From Homalodisca vitripennis (Eukaryota > Arthropoda > Insecta > Hemiptera > Cicadellidae), in contig NC_060211.1 in NCBI RefSeq assembly GCF_021130785.1, positions 26,893,001 to 26,957,000 of the forward strand: a DNA stretch of 64,000 nucleotides, written 5' to 3'. The notes beneath the pieces are model-generated. The model saw only the letters and a list, made by a program, of their open reading frames with translations, made no database searches and was not told the origin of the DNA. Position 1 is the first letter of the stretch. Each line of letters begins with the position of its first letter. A program made the translations under genes and the position numbers. This document shows, piece by piece, positions 37,113 through 48,467 of the stretch.

Positions 37113-37597
37113 GCTTTTTAATTGTTACTGTTATCAGGTTTTCCCCGTTATCAATATATTAGGACCAAATTTGTAACCCTTGAGGATAACTAACGTCATA
37201 ATTCACCTCTGTACAACTGACAAGCAAAATGTAGTATTTAGCTGCAGTATTCTTTGGTTGCAGTTTTGCTATGCTGGGGTTATGGCTACTAATAAAATGT
37301 AACCAAGTAAAACCTTTGAACAGCCGCGATTTTGTACTGGATCAATCTTTTTGAGTGCGGTTTGCGGCATTACACTCTGCTAGATAAGCCCTTTAAAATG
37401 ATGTGCATATTGACCTATGCTCCTATTTAAGATTTCCTTCTGAATCCTTGCGGGACGTCCCCATGATGATACAGAAAACTGATAGTTCCTTCAAAAAAGT
37501 AGATTTTTAGGTGTAGTGTTGATGTACCAAATCTTGTTGATTTATCTGTTATCGTTCAGAAAATTTTATACCTGTGCAGGACTTTATGTACACCCTG
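36923..37597 (+). mobile_element. Relic of a long-TIR DD41D transposon
   Basis: The right end terminates ACTTTATGTACACCCTG at 37597, followed by TA. The subterminal block 37355-37460 (GCGGTTTGCGGCATTACACT, then TTTAAAATGATGTGC, then CGGGACGTCCCC) parallels that of the 48.5-50.8 kb element. At 36923 a plus-strand ATG opens MSLDERERITLLI, matching the MELSETERITLLMMRG start of that transposase; it then decays. Most of the gene and the left end are missing. Confidence 0.65.
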
Positions 37598-39396
37598 TAT
37601 ATACCTAAGGTAAGATCTTACCTATGATCTTACTCCGTTTTATTGTATTCGGTTAACTAACCAACTTTTAAAAGTGGGTAAATATTTAAACGTATTGCCA
37701 CAAAAACTGGACGATACAGCGTGGAAAAGAAAGAAAGAAAACTAAAGAGAACGAATCATTTAGAGAAAAAGCGAGCGCCCACACACGCACGCACAGTCAC
37801 ACACAACCCATTATCGACCACTGCAGAGAGTTTGATTGGTGAATGTTCTTTTATTGCAGAGAGCCAACCCGTCCTATGTGTTATCTGTGGTGTTAAACGT
37901 TCTTTGAACATTCAAACTTTTACACAATATACACGCAGGATGGTCATCCATTATTATTTCTACATCCAGCCATTATGCTATCTTAACTTTCACTAGTGTT
38001 AATTTAAAAACAAAATGCTTCGTTTATTCTTTTAATATTGTTAGAAATCAATTTTAAGTTTAATAAGGCATGTTTAGGCTCTTTAGGTAATGGTTGATTT
38101 GTCAATTCGGTACTTCGTTAAGCACCAATTTTTTTGACTACTAAGAAAGGAGACAGAAGTCCAGAGCAAACTCTTCTTTTTAGGATAGTGTGTGTATTAA
38201 GGATGGGGAAATATTCCGAAGAGAATGTATATGAAAGAAGAGGCAAACAGGTCTGTATCTAGATTTTATGTGTAAAAAATTCAAATTTGTCAAAAGAAAG
38301 AATTTCAGACGTTTTGTTCCACATTGAAAAAAGCTTGGATTCAGACGAAGAAAGATTAAAAATTAAATTAAATACGTTTAATCAGATCTTATCTGAATAA
38401 AGCATGCGATACACTCAGTCTACTATGATTAAATACAACAAAAGTAATAGGAAAATCCTGTGTCAGAAACTATTGACAATGAAAAATGTCCTTTTAAATT
38501 CCTTAATTATAAATTAACGTGAATCAAATATTCGAGTTTACAGTATAAATGCTATGTGATAGGGAATGTACCGGTGAGACGATAAAACACAAATATGAGC
38601 GATAGAGAAAATTATAATAATACGCAACACATATAGTAGACAAATCTAACATTTCTTGTCTAAAAATCATCACATGAAGTGGAGTGAAACCAACTGATTA
38701 CACTATGTATCGCATTTTTAAAATTAGTTGATTGAGGCAGACATAGATTTAGCCTTCTGGTTAACGTCTTGCCACTTTGCTAGCAATATCATAAAACGAA
38801 TAAATTAGAAAACCTAAACAAAAATTCCTAGATATGTGTGTGAAAAAGTTTTGACCTTGGAGGTCAAAAACAAAAACGTGATGCCAAATACATCTGCCCC
38901 TTCTGTCTGCTCAATTCAACAGACACCATCCTTTTTTTATTCAGATCTCGTGGTGTCATGATATTACATTTCCCCACTACCCATTCGACTTACCGAGTGT
39001 TTGGAAAATAGTCGAAATTCTCGTATGCTTTTTTAATTCATTCACCACAACAACATGTTTTTTACAAAAATGGTATATTATTTGGGTAAGGTTCTGAGAT
39101 ACTTTGTGTTATATTAAAAAATACTAAATCTAAAAAAATTAAAAATATTAAATATAAAAATTTAAAAAATTAAATATAAAAAATACTAAATATATAATAT
39201 TTCTCTAAATTTATACATTGTTTAGTAACTTAAAAATTAATTTCAAACTGAAATGTAGTAAAATGAGCAGTAATGTTATAATTTTCACAACCGGGTGTCC
39301 AATAATTGGTACATTTATTAATAAATTAACGAAATTAAGCTGTGTGATTTTTACATAAATTTTTTTTTATATTTATAATGTTTTTTCTGTTCTCAG

Positions 39397-39442
39397 TGGA
39401 AATCCAGATGGTGTGTGATGAGAAAGCTATCTCCAGTTGCAG
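39397..39442 (+). CDS. Dok7: Dok-7-like adaptor, exon 2 (PH domain)
   Basis: A 46-bp exon encoding WKSRWCVMRKLSPVA plus the first base (G) of the next codon. The acceptor TTTTTTCTGTTCTCAG and donor CAG|GTAAAC are both strong. The peptide continues exon 1 in phase 0 and matches the Dok-7 PH-domain strand WKSRW-V-RK-SPVAD (human WKSRWLVLRKPSPVAD as I recall it); the next residue would be Asp. Length and end phase (46 bp, phase 1) agree with my recollection of human exon 2, where the intron begins after coding base 100. No exon 3 (expected to begin with C or T completing Asp, then Cys-Leu) was found downstream to 64000. Confidence 0.88.
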
Positions 39443-39991
39443 GTAAACATATTCACAATACAACTTGTATTGACTATATTGTACATAATTACGGTGGCTT
39501 CATCTAATGGAAATAAGCTGTATGGAATTTAATTACGTCTAAGAGTTGCTTAATTGACTCGAGAGTTTTTCACTATCCTGGTATACTGTATAAGCCATAT
39601 TTGATTAAAACGCTTATATCAAGCATCGTACAGTTTTTAACAATACAAGTTAATCTCAACCATTCACATTGTTTGAACTGGCATAGGTGGAAGTAAAATC
39701 TAATTGTTAGACGACATAACATCAACTGTTATATAATTATGTGTAGATTTCAAACAATGATACCGAAACATTTTCATCACTCACTATGTTACTGAGATAT
39801 TCTCAAATGAATTATGGTTTCTCTTACAGCTAAGCCAGCTGATATAACCGACCCAAACATTACTTTCTCTATGGAAACATCTGTTTCTCCGTACAAACAG
39901 TTTTTTGTTCTTTTTATTCTATTTTAAGTCTCAGCTCTTAGGCTATGCTGGCTTGTTTAAATCGCTGTGGCTATTATTACTATCATGATTG

Positions 39992-40063
39992 GACCTCCCC
40001 GGGATTTGAACCCGTGATCTCTCAGTTAGAGAGTCGTGACTGTATCCACTAGTCTACGGAGAT
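39992..40063 (-). tRNA. tRNA-Val(AAC)-like sequence, probably pseudogene or SINE head
   Basis: On the minus strand, 72 nt fold as a cloverleaf: acceptor ATCTCCG/GGGAGGT (6 of 7 pairs, one a G-T), D-stem GACT/AGTC around AGTGGATAC, an anticodon loop CTAACTG giving AAC, and T-arm CGGG-TTCAAAT-CCCG. Defects are a pyrimidine at position 37, one mismatch each in the acceptor and anticodon stems, and a 4-bp T-stem. These argue against a functional tRNA. It lies about 550 bp after exon 2 of the Dok-7-like gene, on the opposite strand. Confidence 0.5.
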
Positions 40064-40069
40064 GGACAT

Positions 40070-41880
40070 ACAAACAGTTAAAGTTACTTGTGATTCCATT
40101 ATTTATTTTTTCAGCACTATGTTGAAACAGCTGATTTACAATAAACATAATAATTATTATAAAATACTGTTCTTTTTCAATATAAAAGATTAATTACTGT
40201 GGAAATGCCAGATATGTTTTAAACGATTTAGTGAGATTTATTGAAGTATTTAACGATGAAAAGTGTCGTTCAATACTTGTCTGCAAGTCCTATTGCGGGG
40301 CTCAATAGCATTTCCACACTTGATGAGCTTACTACTAATGAAATATACTAGTATGTGTGGAGTATTTTCAAAAATTAGCATTGGAATTTAAACAAAATTT
40401 GAGCTATTTAAAGCGTTTCAATGTACGTTCCATTACAAACGCCCCTTTTCACAAAAACACTTTGAAAACTTTAGAGGTGAGTTGGATATGAATAGTTTTG
40501 TATGGTTGAAATAGTCGTCCGCTATTATAAATAGCTTATTCAATAATGATTCTACAACTAAAGTCAATTAATATAAGTAATAAGCTATTTCATTGTAAAA
40601 TATTTGTAAAAACAAATTATAAATTTGAATTAGCTCACTAAACTATGATTTAAATAAGGCTAGGTGTAGTGCAAATAAATTTGCATAAACAACATGCCAT
40701 TCTCAAAAATATACTAAAAAATTCATTAACTTTTGGCAATTTCAACCTGTATGATCTGTTTATTAAGAAGGCCATTGTGGTTCAATGGTTTTCTCGCATA
40801 TTCTGTCATAATGTGGTCTTTCTATCTGGTAAGGAGTAAGATGTGTTAATTGAATTATGTGACATCTCGTTTTAAAGGTGTTACTAAAAGAAGAAACTTT
40901 GAAATTTAGACTGTCTCAGCGAACTACATCCATTATAGCTTCTAACCGAAGTTTGAATTTTAACTTTGTTTAAACTGTATTCTGTATGGCTTAGTTTATA
41001 AATGCCCACTTTAGATAGAGTACCCACAAATTGAGTTTCTTGGTTTTGTCCCATCACTATCTTTAGTTTTAGGTTAATTAGGTCATGAGTTTTAAAAGAA
41101 TTTTAAAATCCTTAAGTCTCCAAAAGTACAAAATAGGGAGAGGATTGGCTTTTATGGGTATAACAAACAATGTTTTACTACACAAATCACAATCTCAAGT
41201 TTATTGCTATACACTAGACATATTCAGACATAGTTAGATTAAGTCGCTACTGTAATAGTGTAGTTTGGCCGCTTAACAACAACGCTTAGCCACTATTGTG
41301 CTAAGCGGTCAGACTTAGTCAAAAGGAAGCCTTAAACCAATTATAGCCACTGTCATCCTTTGTTAGCTCGCCTCTTTGTTGGGACGTTGACGGTCGATTA
41401 TGGAATATTCACTGGCAATACCTTATCCTTATCATGTTTTAAAATAACGTTATTTTCTTCTTTTACGGATTTTAAATACATTGAGTAAAATTAACATGTT
41501 TTACTGTACTTTTAGAATGTGAAATTATGTACTTCTTCAGGTTTTTTAACCTTCAATAGGTACACAGGGGTTTACATAACCCCATTCTAAAAACACGCTT
41601 AAAATATGCATATAAATTAATCACATAATTTGTGTTTGTTTCCTTAGACTATTAGGGTTTGTGAGCTGTAATATATTTCTTAAAACAATAAATAAATACT
41701 TTAGGTATAAAAAAGTGTTAGATTAAAAACTGTATAGTAGACGATACTTTATTATATGTATGAATAATGTATGAATGCATTTATTCTGAGCTATCTTAGA
41801 TAAAATTGCAAACATAAACACACTTTTGCCATAAAATTATTGGCTACATAATTCAAAACACTGGTGTTATAAAACTCTAT
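40070..41880. other. AT-rich sequence, presumably Dok-7 intron 2, no exon seen
   Basis: No PH-domain exon, RNA gene or repeat array was recognised here. An imperfect stem at about 41269-41310 (GGCCGCTTAACA... and TGCTAAGCGGTC) is weak. Confidence 0.45.
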
Positions 41881-41989
41881 AATCTTTTGATTGTCATTGA
41901 TTTAACATTTACTGTGGTCAATAAAGAAAATGATGTAAATTATTTCACAAATAACAACAAAATAACATTACAACCAATGAAACAAAAAA

Positions 41990-42440
41990 TAAAAATTACC
42001 CAGGAGGGATCACTTCTGGCTGGTTTATTCCTTCCAGTTGAACCCACCACTGGGCACAGCAAAAACCGATGGTCACTTAAATCTGGGCAAACTTATGGAT
42101 GTCCAGGAGCGGCACATCACTAACCGCTAATGTCAAGATTCTGGGGTTCAAGGACAATTCGATAGGTGCAGTCTACTGCGGGAGATGACTGTTGGAGTTT
42201 AGTGGGGTTCGTTACCTAACCATGAAAGGTTCTTGCTAGCCTCAACCAGGGTGTGCCACCCCTTGCCTGCTTTAACTGGAGAGGCTGGTTCAGAGCTGGC
42301 CTCCCCTTCTTCGGGGGGAACATGACTTTGAGATTAGTGCCCTGATTCTTCCTCGTGAATCTCGATAGGAGGTGGCCCCTACACGCTAACCTTACCCATC
42401 CTGAATATCTTGTCACTCCGGAAGTAGCGCCAAGGTTCTT
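41990..42440. repeat. GC-richer block, probable dispersed repeat
   Basis: About 450 bp of markedly higher GC (for example CTTCTTCGGGGGGAACATG) between AT-rich flanks. The 66-codon minus frame (42216-42416) has no recognised domain. Composition and sharp edges suggest an inserted retroelement fragment, but no terminus or reverse-transcriptase motif was seen. Confidence 0.3.
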
Positions 42441-42449
42441 ACAGGACTA

Positions 42450-44540
42450 AGTGCAATTTATAAGCTTCTTGTCCTAAGAGAACAAAAAAGATGTAATCAA
42501 ATATATATAAAGAGGAAAATTCAAACCTTAAACGGCACACAGAGGTCCAAAGGATTAAAAAAAAATAAAGTTATTTATTACTCAGCTGGGCTTGAAGCCT
42601 AATGATGTTAAAAAGCCATGGAAAAGTAATAAAGCAAAGCCTGTCTTTCATTACTAGGAAATAAATATATTGACAGATACAGAATAATTGGATGTAAAAA
42701 ACATGTGATGCCACACAGAATCATAGATACGGAGTAGAGCTACCCGTATTTTCAACTCAAAGTTCCCAAAATATAAGCAGTTTTGTAGCAGTATTTGTTT
42801 TTCAGAGACCATTTTGTAACCGTAAAAGCTTTTTCTCTGCAGAGCCAAAAAGAACACATTAGACAACTGCATTCAGGCTTTCTGTATTAAAATTATGATG
42901 TTTACACATACCTACACATACATTAATGAGGTTCGTGGATCACATTCAATATGTCAGAAAACATCTATTAGTTGATTGTTACCCTTTCAAGTAACCTTCT
43001 AAGAGTTAGTTTTCTTAAGGTTTTATTTTTGCATTTACATATTTACATTGTCTGCGGTAATATCTAGCATGCAGGTAATATTTTCCAAAAAAATCAATAC
43101 AATTTTAAAATGTAATTTACCTCAATAATTAAAACAAAATATACGTACATACAATCATTTCTGTAATTCAACGCGAAATAAAAGAAAGAAACTCAAGATG
43201 TGATCTGTTACGGAGTCCTCGCCGGCGTGGACCGCCCCTACAGAAAGTATTATTACTGTCACAAACACCTCATCTCCTGGATTGTTCCACACCGTCTCAC
43301 TCAGCTCTTACTGTTGTTTCACCATTTCTGTTTGTCCCGCCCGTGAGGTTGGTACTACTGTCCGCCTTCACCTCGGGTATAAATTATGTCCACCGTCCCT
43401 ACTGAGTAGGGTAATTTCATTTCTTTTGTTTGTAGAAGCAATCTCTTCCAGGAACTGCAAGGATCACAATTTTTATGCTAGTTTCCAGAGAAACCAATGG
43501 AAAGTACGGCAGGATTACATTTGCTTGCTTGTAAAAAAGGAGCAGGACGTTCTGTAAATTTGTATCTGATTAGATTGTATTTTTATATTTTTATTACTCT
43601 ATTTTTCTGTCTATGAGGTTTTTTTTTAATTATGATTTATATGTTGACACTTAATTACATTATTCCTTGAAACTTCATGTTTCAGTTTTTAACTGTAGAA
43701 CAGACCTTAATCATGCGATTGTTTAAAATAAAACACCTTCATTAACGAACTGTACACGTATTGTTCAAAGTTTGTCGTTTTATTATTAGTGTCAAATATG
43801 TTTTTTTATTTTGTACCTTTTAGGAGAATTTCAATGAACGATTTATTGCAATATATTTTTACCTTTGTCTGGTTTTGTAAATTAATGTGATTTTGGCCTG
43901 TAAATTTTATGAAAATTGTGTCTGAGTTTAATACACAAATATATAGTATGTGAATGAATCACTGCCCAAACAAGATGGGCCACTGTAAAACAAGTTGTAC
44001 ATCACTATAAAAATGTAATATTAATTCCAAACGTTTCCCCTTTTTCAAGTAAAGTACGAATCTTCATTTAATTCCTAATATGTTATGCCATATTTCTTGT
44101 TTTATTCACCATATACGGATAAAACTCTAGTATCTTTAGCATTTAAATATCGATAACGGATAAACTCTACCAACTACAAACATAAAGTATATTTAATTAA
44201 ATTAAGAAATAACAACAGTATTTTGGTCAAATTGCTTAGAAAACCAATGCATAGTTGTCAATATTTATTTCTTAATTCATGACAAAATATTCCAAATGCA
44301 AGGTAATATTATATATTACTAAGTGTAATTCTAATAAAGTAACTTCGATATCACGGAACTTCGGATAACCGCATTCCTGATACTCACGTCCCTAGTGTAG
44401 TATTAAAAGTTGTATTTAGTATTTCCCATAAACTCCATTTTGCTATTACAAATATGAGAGTTTTAAAATATTTACTGCTCTACAAAATTCCAACATTAAG
44501 TTTAAGCTGCGTTTCAACCCACGACATTTATGGACTTCAG
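42450..44540. other. No gene seen; GC-richer block at about 43.2-43.55 kb
   Basis: The 43.2-43.55 kb block has an acceptor-like TTTTGTTTGTAG at about 43435. A frame after it stays open to 43557, but the peptide does not fit the expected Dok-7 continuation. An AATAAA lies at about 43729. The remaining sequence is AT-rich with nothing recognised. Confidence 0.4.
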
Positions 44541-44544
44541 ATGT

Positions 44545-46720
44545 TGTAAAGTGCCAGAGTATATGTTTCTCGTGTATTGACATGTTTCATAACATATTAA
44601 AGTACCAAGAAGTGTATAGATACACTTTAGCTCATATAGACGGAAGAAATGTAAGCACTTCGCATATTTTAGTGTCATAGCATATGTTTCTCAAGTATTT
44701 GACATATTTTATACTATATGAAAGTACCAAGAAGAGTGAATACACATTTAAGCCCGTATAAACATCCAAAATATAAGCACGCCACATTAAATAAAATAGC
44801 AGAGCATAGGTTTTTAATGTATTGACATATTTCATAACACATGGAAGTACCAAGAAGTGTATAGATACACTTTAGCTCATATAGACGGAAGAAATGTAAG
44901 CAATTCGCATATTTTAGTGTCATAGCATATGTTTCTCAAGTATTTGACATATTTTATACTATATGAAAGTACCAAGAAGAGTGAATACACATTTAAGCCC
45001 GTATAAACATCCAAAATATAAGCACGCCACATTAAATAAAATAGCAGAGCATAGGTTTTTAATGTATTGACATATTTCATAACACATGGAAGTACCAAAA
45101 AGTGTATAGATACACTTTAGCTCATATAGACGGAAGAAATGTAAGCACTTCGCATATTTTAGTGTCATAGCATATGTTTCTCAAGTATTTGACATATTTT
45201 ATACTATATGAAAGTACCAAGAAGAGTGAATACACATTTAAGCCCGTATAAACATCCAAAATATAAGCACGCCACATTAAATAAAATAGCAGAGCATAGG
45301 TTTTTAATGTATTGACATATTTCATAACACATGGAAGTACCAAGAAGTGTATAGATACACTTTAGCTCATATAGACGGAAGAAATGTAAGCAATTCGCAT
45401 ATTTTAGTGTCATAGCATACGTTCCTCATGTATTGACATGTTTCAAACATATGAAAGTACCAAGAAGAGTGAATATACACTTTACTTTGTATAACCGGAC
45501 GAAATATGAGCACATCACATTTGATAGTATCATAGTATACGTTTCTCATGTATTGACATGTTTCAAACATATGAAAGTACCAAGAAGAGTGAATATACAC
45601 TTTACTTTGTATAACCAGACGAAATATGAGCACATCACATTTGATAGTATCATACTATACGTTTCTCATGTATTGACGTGTTTCAAACATATGAAAGTAC
45701 CAAGAAGAGTGAATATACACTTTACTTTGTATAACCGGACGAAATATGAGCACATCACATTTGATAGTATCATAGTATACGTTTCTCATGTATTGACATG
45801 TTTCAAACATAAGAAAGTACCAAGAAGAGTGAATATACACTTTACTTTGTATAACCAGACGAAATATGAGCACATCACATTTGATAGTATCATAGTATAC
45901 GTTTCTCATGTATTGACGTGTTTCAAACATATGAAAGTACCAAGAAGAGTGAATATACACTTTACTTTGTATAACCGGACGAAATATGAGCACATCACAT
46001 TTGATAGTATCATAGTATACGTTTCTCATGTATTGACATGTTTCAAACATATGAAAGTACCAAGAAGAGTGAATATACACTTTACTTTGTATAACCGGAC
46101 GAAATATGAGCACATCACATTTGATAGTATCATAGTATACGTTTCTCATGTATTGACATGTTTCAAACATATGAAAGTACCAAGAAGAGTGAATATACAC
46201 TTTACTTTGTATAACCGGACGAAATATGAGCACATCACATTTGATAGTATCATAGTATACGTTTCTCATGTATTGACGTGTTTCAAACATATGAAAGTAC
46301 CAAGAAGAGTGAATATACACTTTACTTTGTATAACCGGACGAAATATAAGCACGTCACATTTTATTAAGTGTCATAGCATACCTTTCTAATGTATTGCAC
46401 GTTTCGAATATATAAAAGTACCAAGACGGGTGAGCATACTCTTTACACCTTATAAACAGACGACATATAAGCACGTCACATTTTATTAAGTGTCACGAAG
46501 TATAGGTTTTTATTGTATTGATATGTTTTAAACATATGACCGTACCAATAATGGTGAAGATACACTTTACGCCGTATACGCGGATAAAATATAAGCACGT
46601 CATATTTTATAAAGTGTCAGAGCATACGTTTCTAATGTATTGACATGTTTCCAACACATGAAAGTACCAAGAAGAGTGAAAATACACTTTTCCCTCGTAT
46701 AAACGGACGAATACAAAAGC
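44545..46720. repeat. About 120-bp satellite with 245-bp dimeric higher-order block
   Basis: The basic unit is about 120 bp, with TATTGACATGTTTC, GAAAGTACCAAGAAG and ATAAGCAC(G)TCACATT. From about 44640 to 45430 two diverged half-units alternate as a 245-bp dimer, three times with near-identity (offset 245 bp). From 45430 to 46389 eight 120-bp units follow in a homogeneous block, with CCGG/CCAG and GACATG/GACGTG variants that alternate in part. From about 46390 to 46720 the units become divergent. Because 120 is divisible by three, frames stay open on both strands (311 codons plus, 232 codons minus); these are not taken as genes. Confidence 0.95.
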
Positions 46721-46960
46721 GAGGATTGAGGAGCGAGGTACAAGTGGAGGGGGGAGGGGGATGTTCGTCACACCGAGGCCGAGGTCGGGACACAGTCTGG
46801 AAGTAATCCGAGAGATGAAGTGTTTCTGCTCGGTGGGGACAAATCTGTCTCAGGTTCGGGAGGGTTGCAGAACAAGCAGAGTAATTGTGACGACTTGTCA
46901 TCGCTGGTGGCAGTTATTATTGCGTATTACCTATTGCTTGTGCGTTTTACGTTACTAACT
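46700..46960. other. GC-rich island at the satellite edge
   Basis: About 250 bp with high GC and CpG (GAGGGGGATGTTCGTCACACC, CGAGGCCGAGGTCGGGAC in shorter runs) abuts the right end of the satellite. Frames are open on both strands (plus 46761-46958, minus 46632-46901), but neither product is recognised. It resembles the GC-rich patch before the Dok-7 ATG and could be a promoter or first exon of an unidentified transcript. Confidence 0.3.
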
Positions 46961-46964
46961 TTTA

Positions 46965-48460
46965 AGGATTACAAGAGTCAATAAAGTATTTCCCTTTTAT
47001 AATAAAGTTCAACATAAACATCATAGAACTTCTTACGTGCAAAAAGAGTTTTTACCACACAATATACACTTTTACCATACATGAGATTATATTAACTACA
47101 ATTACAAATTTAACATTGAGTAATGTAATAAGTGATTATAGAAGAACTGACTCAATCACACTTTTCTTAGTAATTAGGCAACATTTTTTTAAGATTTATG
47201 TCTGTTTTAGGAGCTCTCAACATACATTTTAAACGCATACACCGGTTCATGATTTAGTTTATTTGTGTTTCGAACATTTTTTTAAAATTGTAAAATCAAA
47301 TATGACGTTTAGTAATATATTCACGTGGTGTACTCCTATGCTAATATTTAAAAATTAACATGCAATCCATGGGAATAAAAAAAACCGCAACTGTATATTC
47401 AATATAGAGTAATCGTAGAGAGTAATACCGAAGTAGAGTAAACAGTAAACAAAAATAATGTGTAATACTTTACTTCAATTCTAGTATGAAACATCTTCTC
47501 TTTTTTTTAAGTGGAATGAATTTATAAAAGGTTATAGAGAATATACAATATTTATGATTTCTGCGAAAAATATACATTTAAAATTAGTACTTTTATATTA
47601 GTACTTTTATTATCTCACAATGCATGAAAGATTACATATTATATGACGTAAATGTTAAAATACATACTTCATTGTTCTTAATTTTTTAAGGTTTCTGCAT
47701 TTTAATTATTGTTACCTCTATAAGAAAAATAAAGGTAGACACAATGGTTAAAATATTGTCTAAAAATAGCAAATGAAATTATTTTAATGGTAATAAAAAT
47801 GCACAGACCAGAACATACAGTTTCATATTATTAGAATTTTGAATAAGTGATACAGTTTTAATATAAGTATGAATATACTATTGCAAGCATATCTGTAAAA
47901 CCAAGTCATTTATTATAGCTGTATTTACATATATTTATTATGTACTAATCTTTTTAATTAAGGTATAAAAGTAAGATATTGCGCACGATTAACAGAAAAT
48001 AAGACCTCAAACTACGCACAGTCCGCTATAGTCATGTGGGAATTAATTATCGTTGTGAAGTGCTGTAATATAAGAAATGTCAATTTTGCAAGATAACAAA
48101 GACCATTTAAATGGAATTTTCTTATTTAAAAAAGGAAACCTTATTTAAACTTTTTATTTCATGAAATCATTTAAAAATAATAATAATTATTATAAACTCC
48201 AAATCTAAAACTATAATTTGTATCATTACGTGAAAACCCAGATGATCTTGGTGATAGGCACTATTAATGAAGTTTTTAGCTGAACTTAACCTTTTCACGC
48301 CACTATGATTACTGTGGTTTTCCATCCATTCGAATCGATTTATTTTAAATGATCGTTTTGAGAAGGAGCTAAGACGTTTTTATTAATTGACAAAAACTCT
48401 ATTACACGCATTATTTAACCCTCCGACTGCCCTTAGTATTCTGGATATTATAATAAAATA
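46965..48460. other. AT-rich sequence, no gene seen
   Basis: About 1.5 kb of AT-rich DNA with no recognisable coding, RNA or repeat feature. Confidence 0.5.
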
Positions 48461-48467
48461 TTATATA

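Larger units (their letters stand above)
29506..39396 (+). other. Intron 1 of the Dok-7-like gene
   Basis: 9891-bp phase-0 intron between donor GTACTA and acceptor TTTTTTCTGTTCTCAG. It holds Penelope-like motifs (31.1-31.4 kb), a possible transposon end and orphan open frames (33.4-34.1 kb), a SINE (35 kb), a DD41D relic (36.9-37.6 kb) and a transposon-terminus-like ACCGGGTGTCC at 39290, only about 100 bp before exon 2. The rest is AT-rich with no other exon recognised. Plus-strand frame 37721-37996 has no motif. Confidence 0.75.

Noticed and set aside
39290..39313. Transposon terminus ACCGGGTGTCC near exon 2
   Set aside because: A match of about 11 bp to the 8.3-kb MITE end with no TA-flanked partner; too short to call an element.
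43436..43557. Candidate Dok-7 exon 3 after the acceptor TTTTGTTTGTAG
   Set aside because: In the needed phase it gives Glu-Ala-Ile-Ser..., not Asp-Cys-Leu..., and stops after about 40 codons. It could at most be an alternative terminal exon, without support.
45433..46368. 311-codon plus-strand frame (and 232-codon minus frame) in the satellite
   Set aside because: Unit length of 120 bp is divisible by three, so a stop-free unit stays open when repeated. Both strands are open, there is no unique sequence, and the array decays at both ends.
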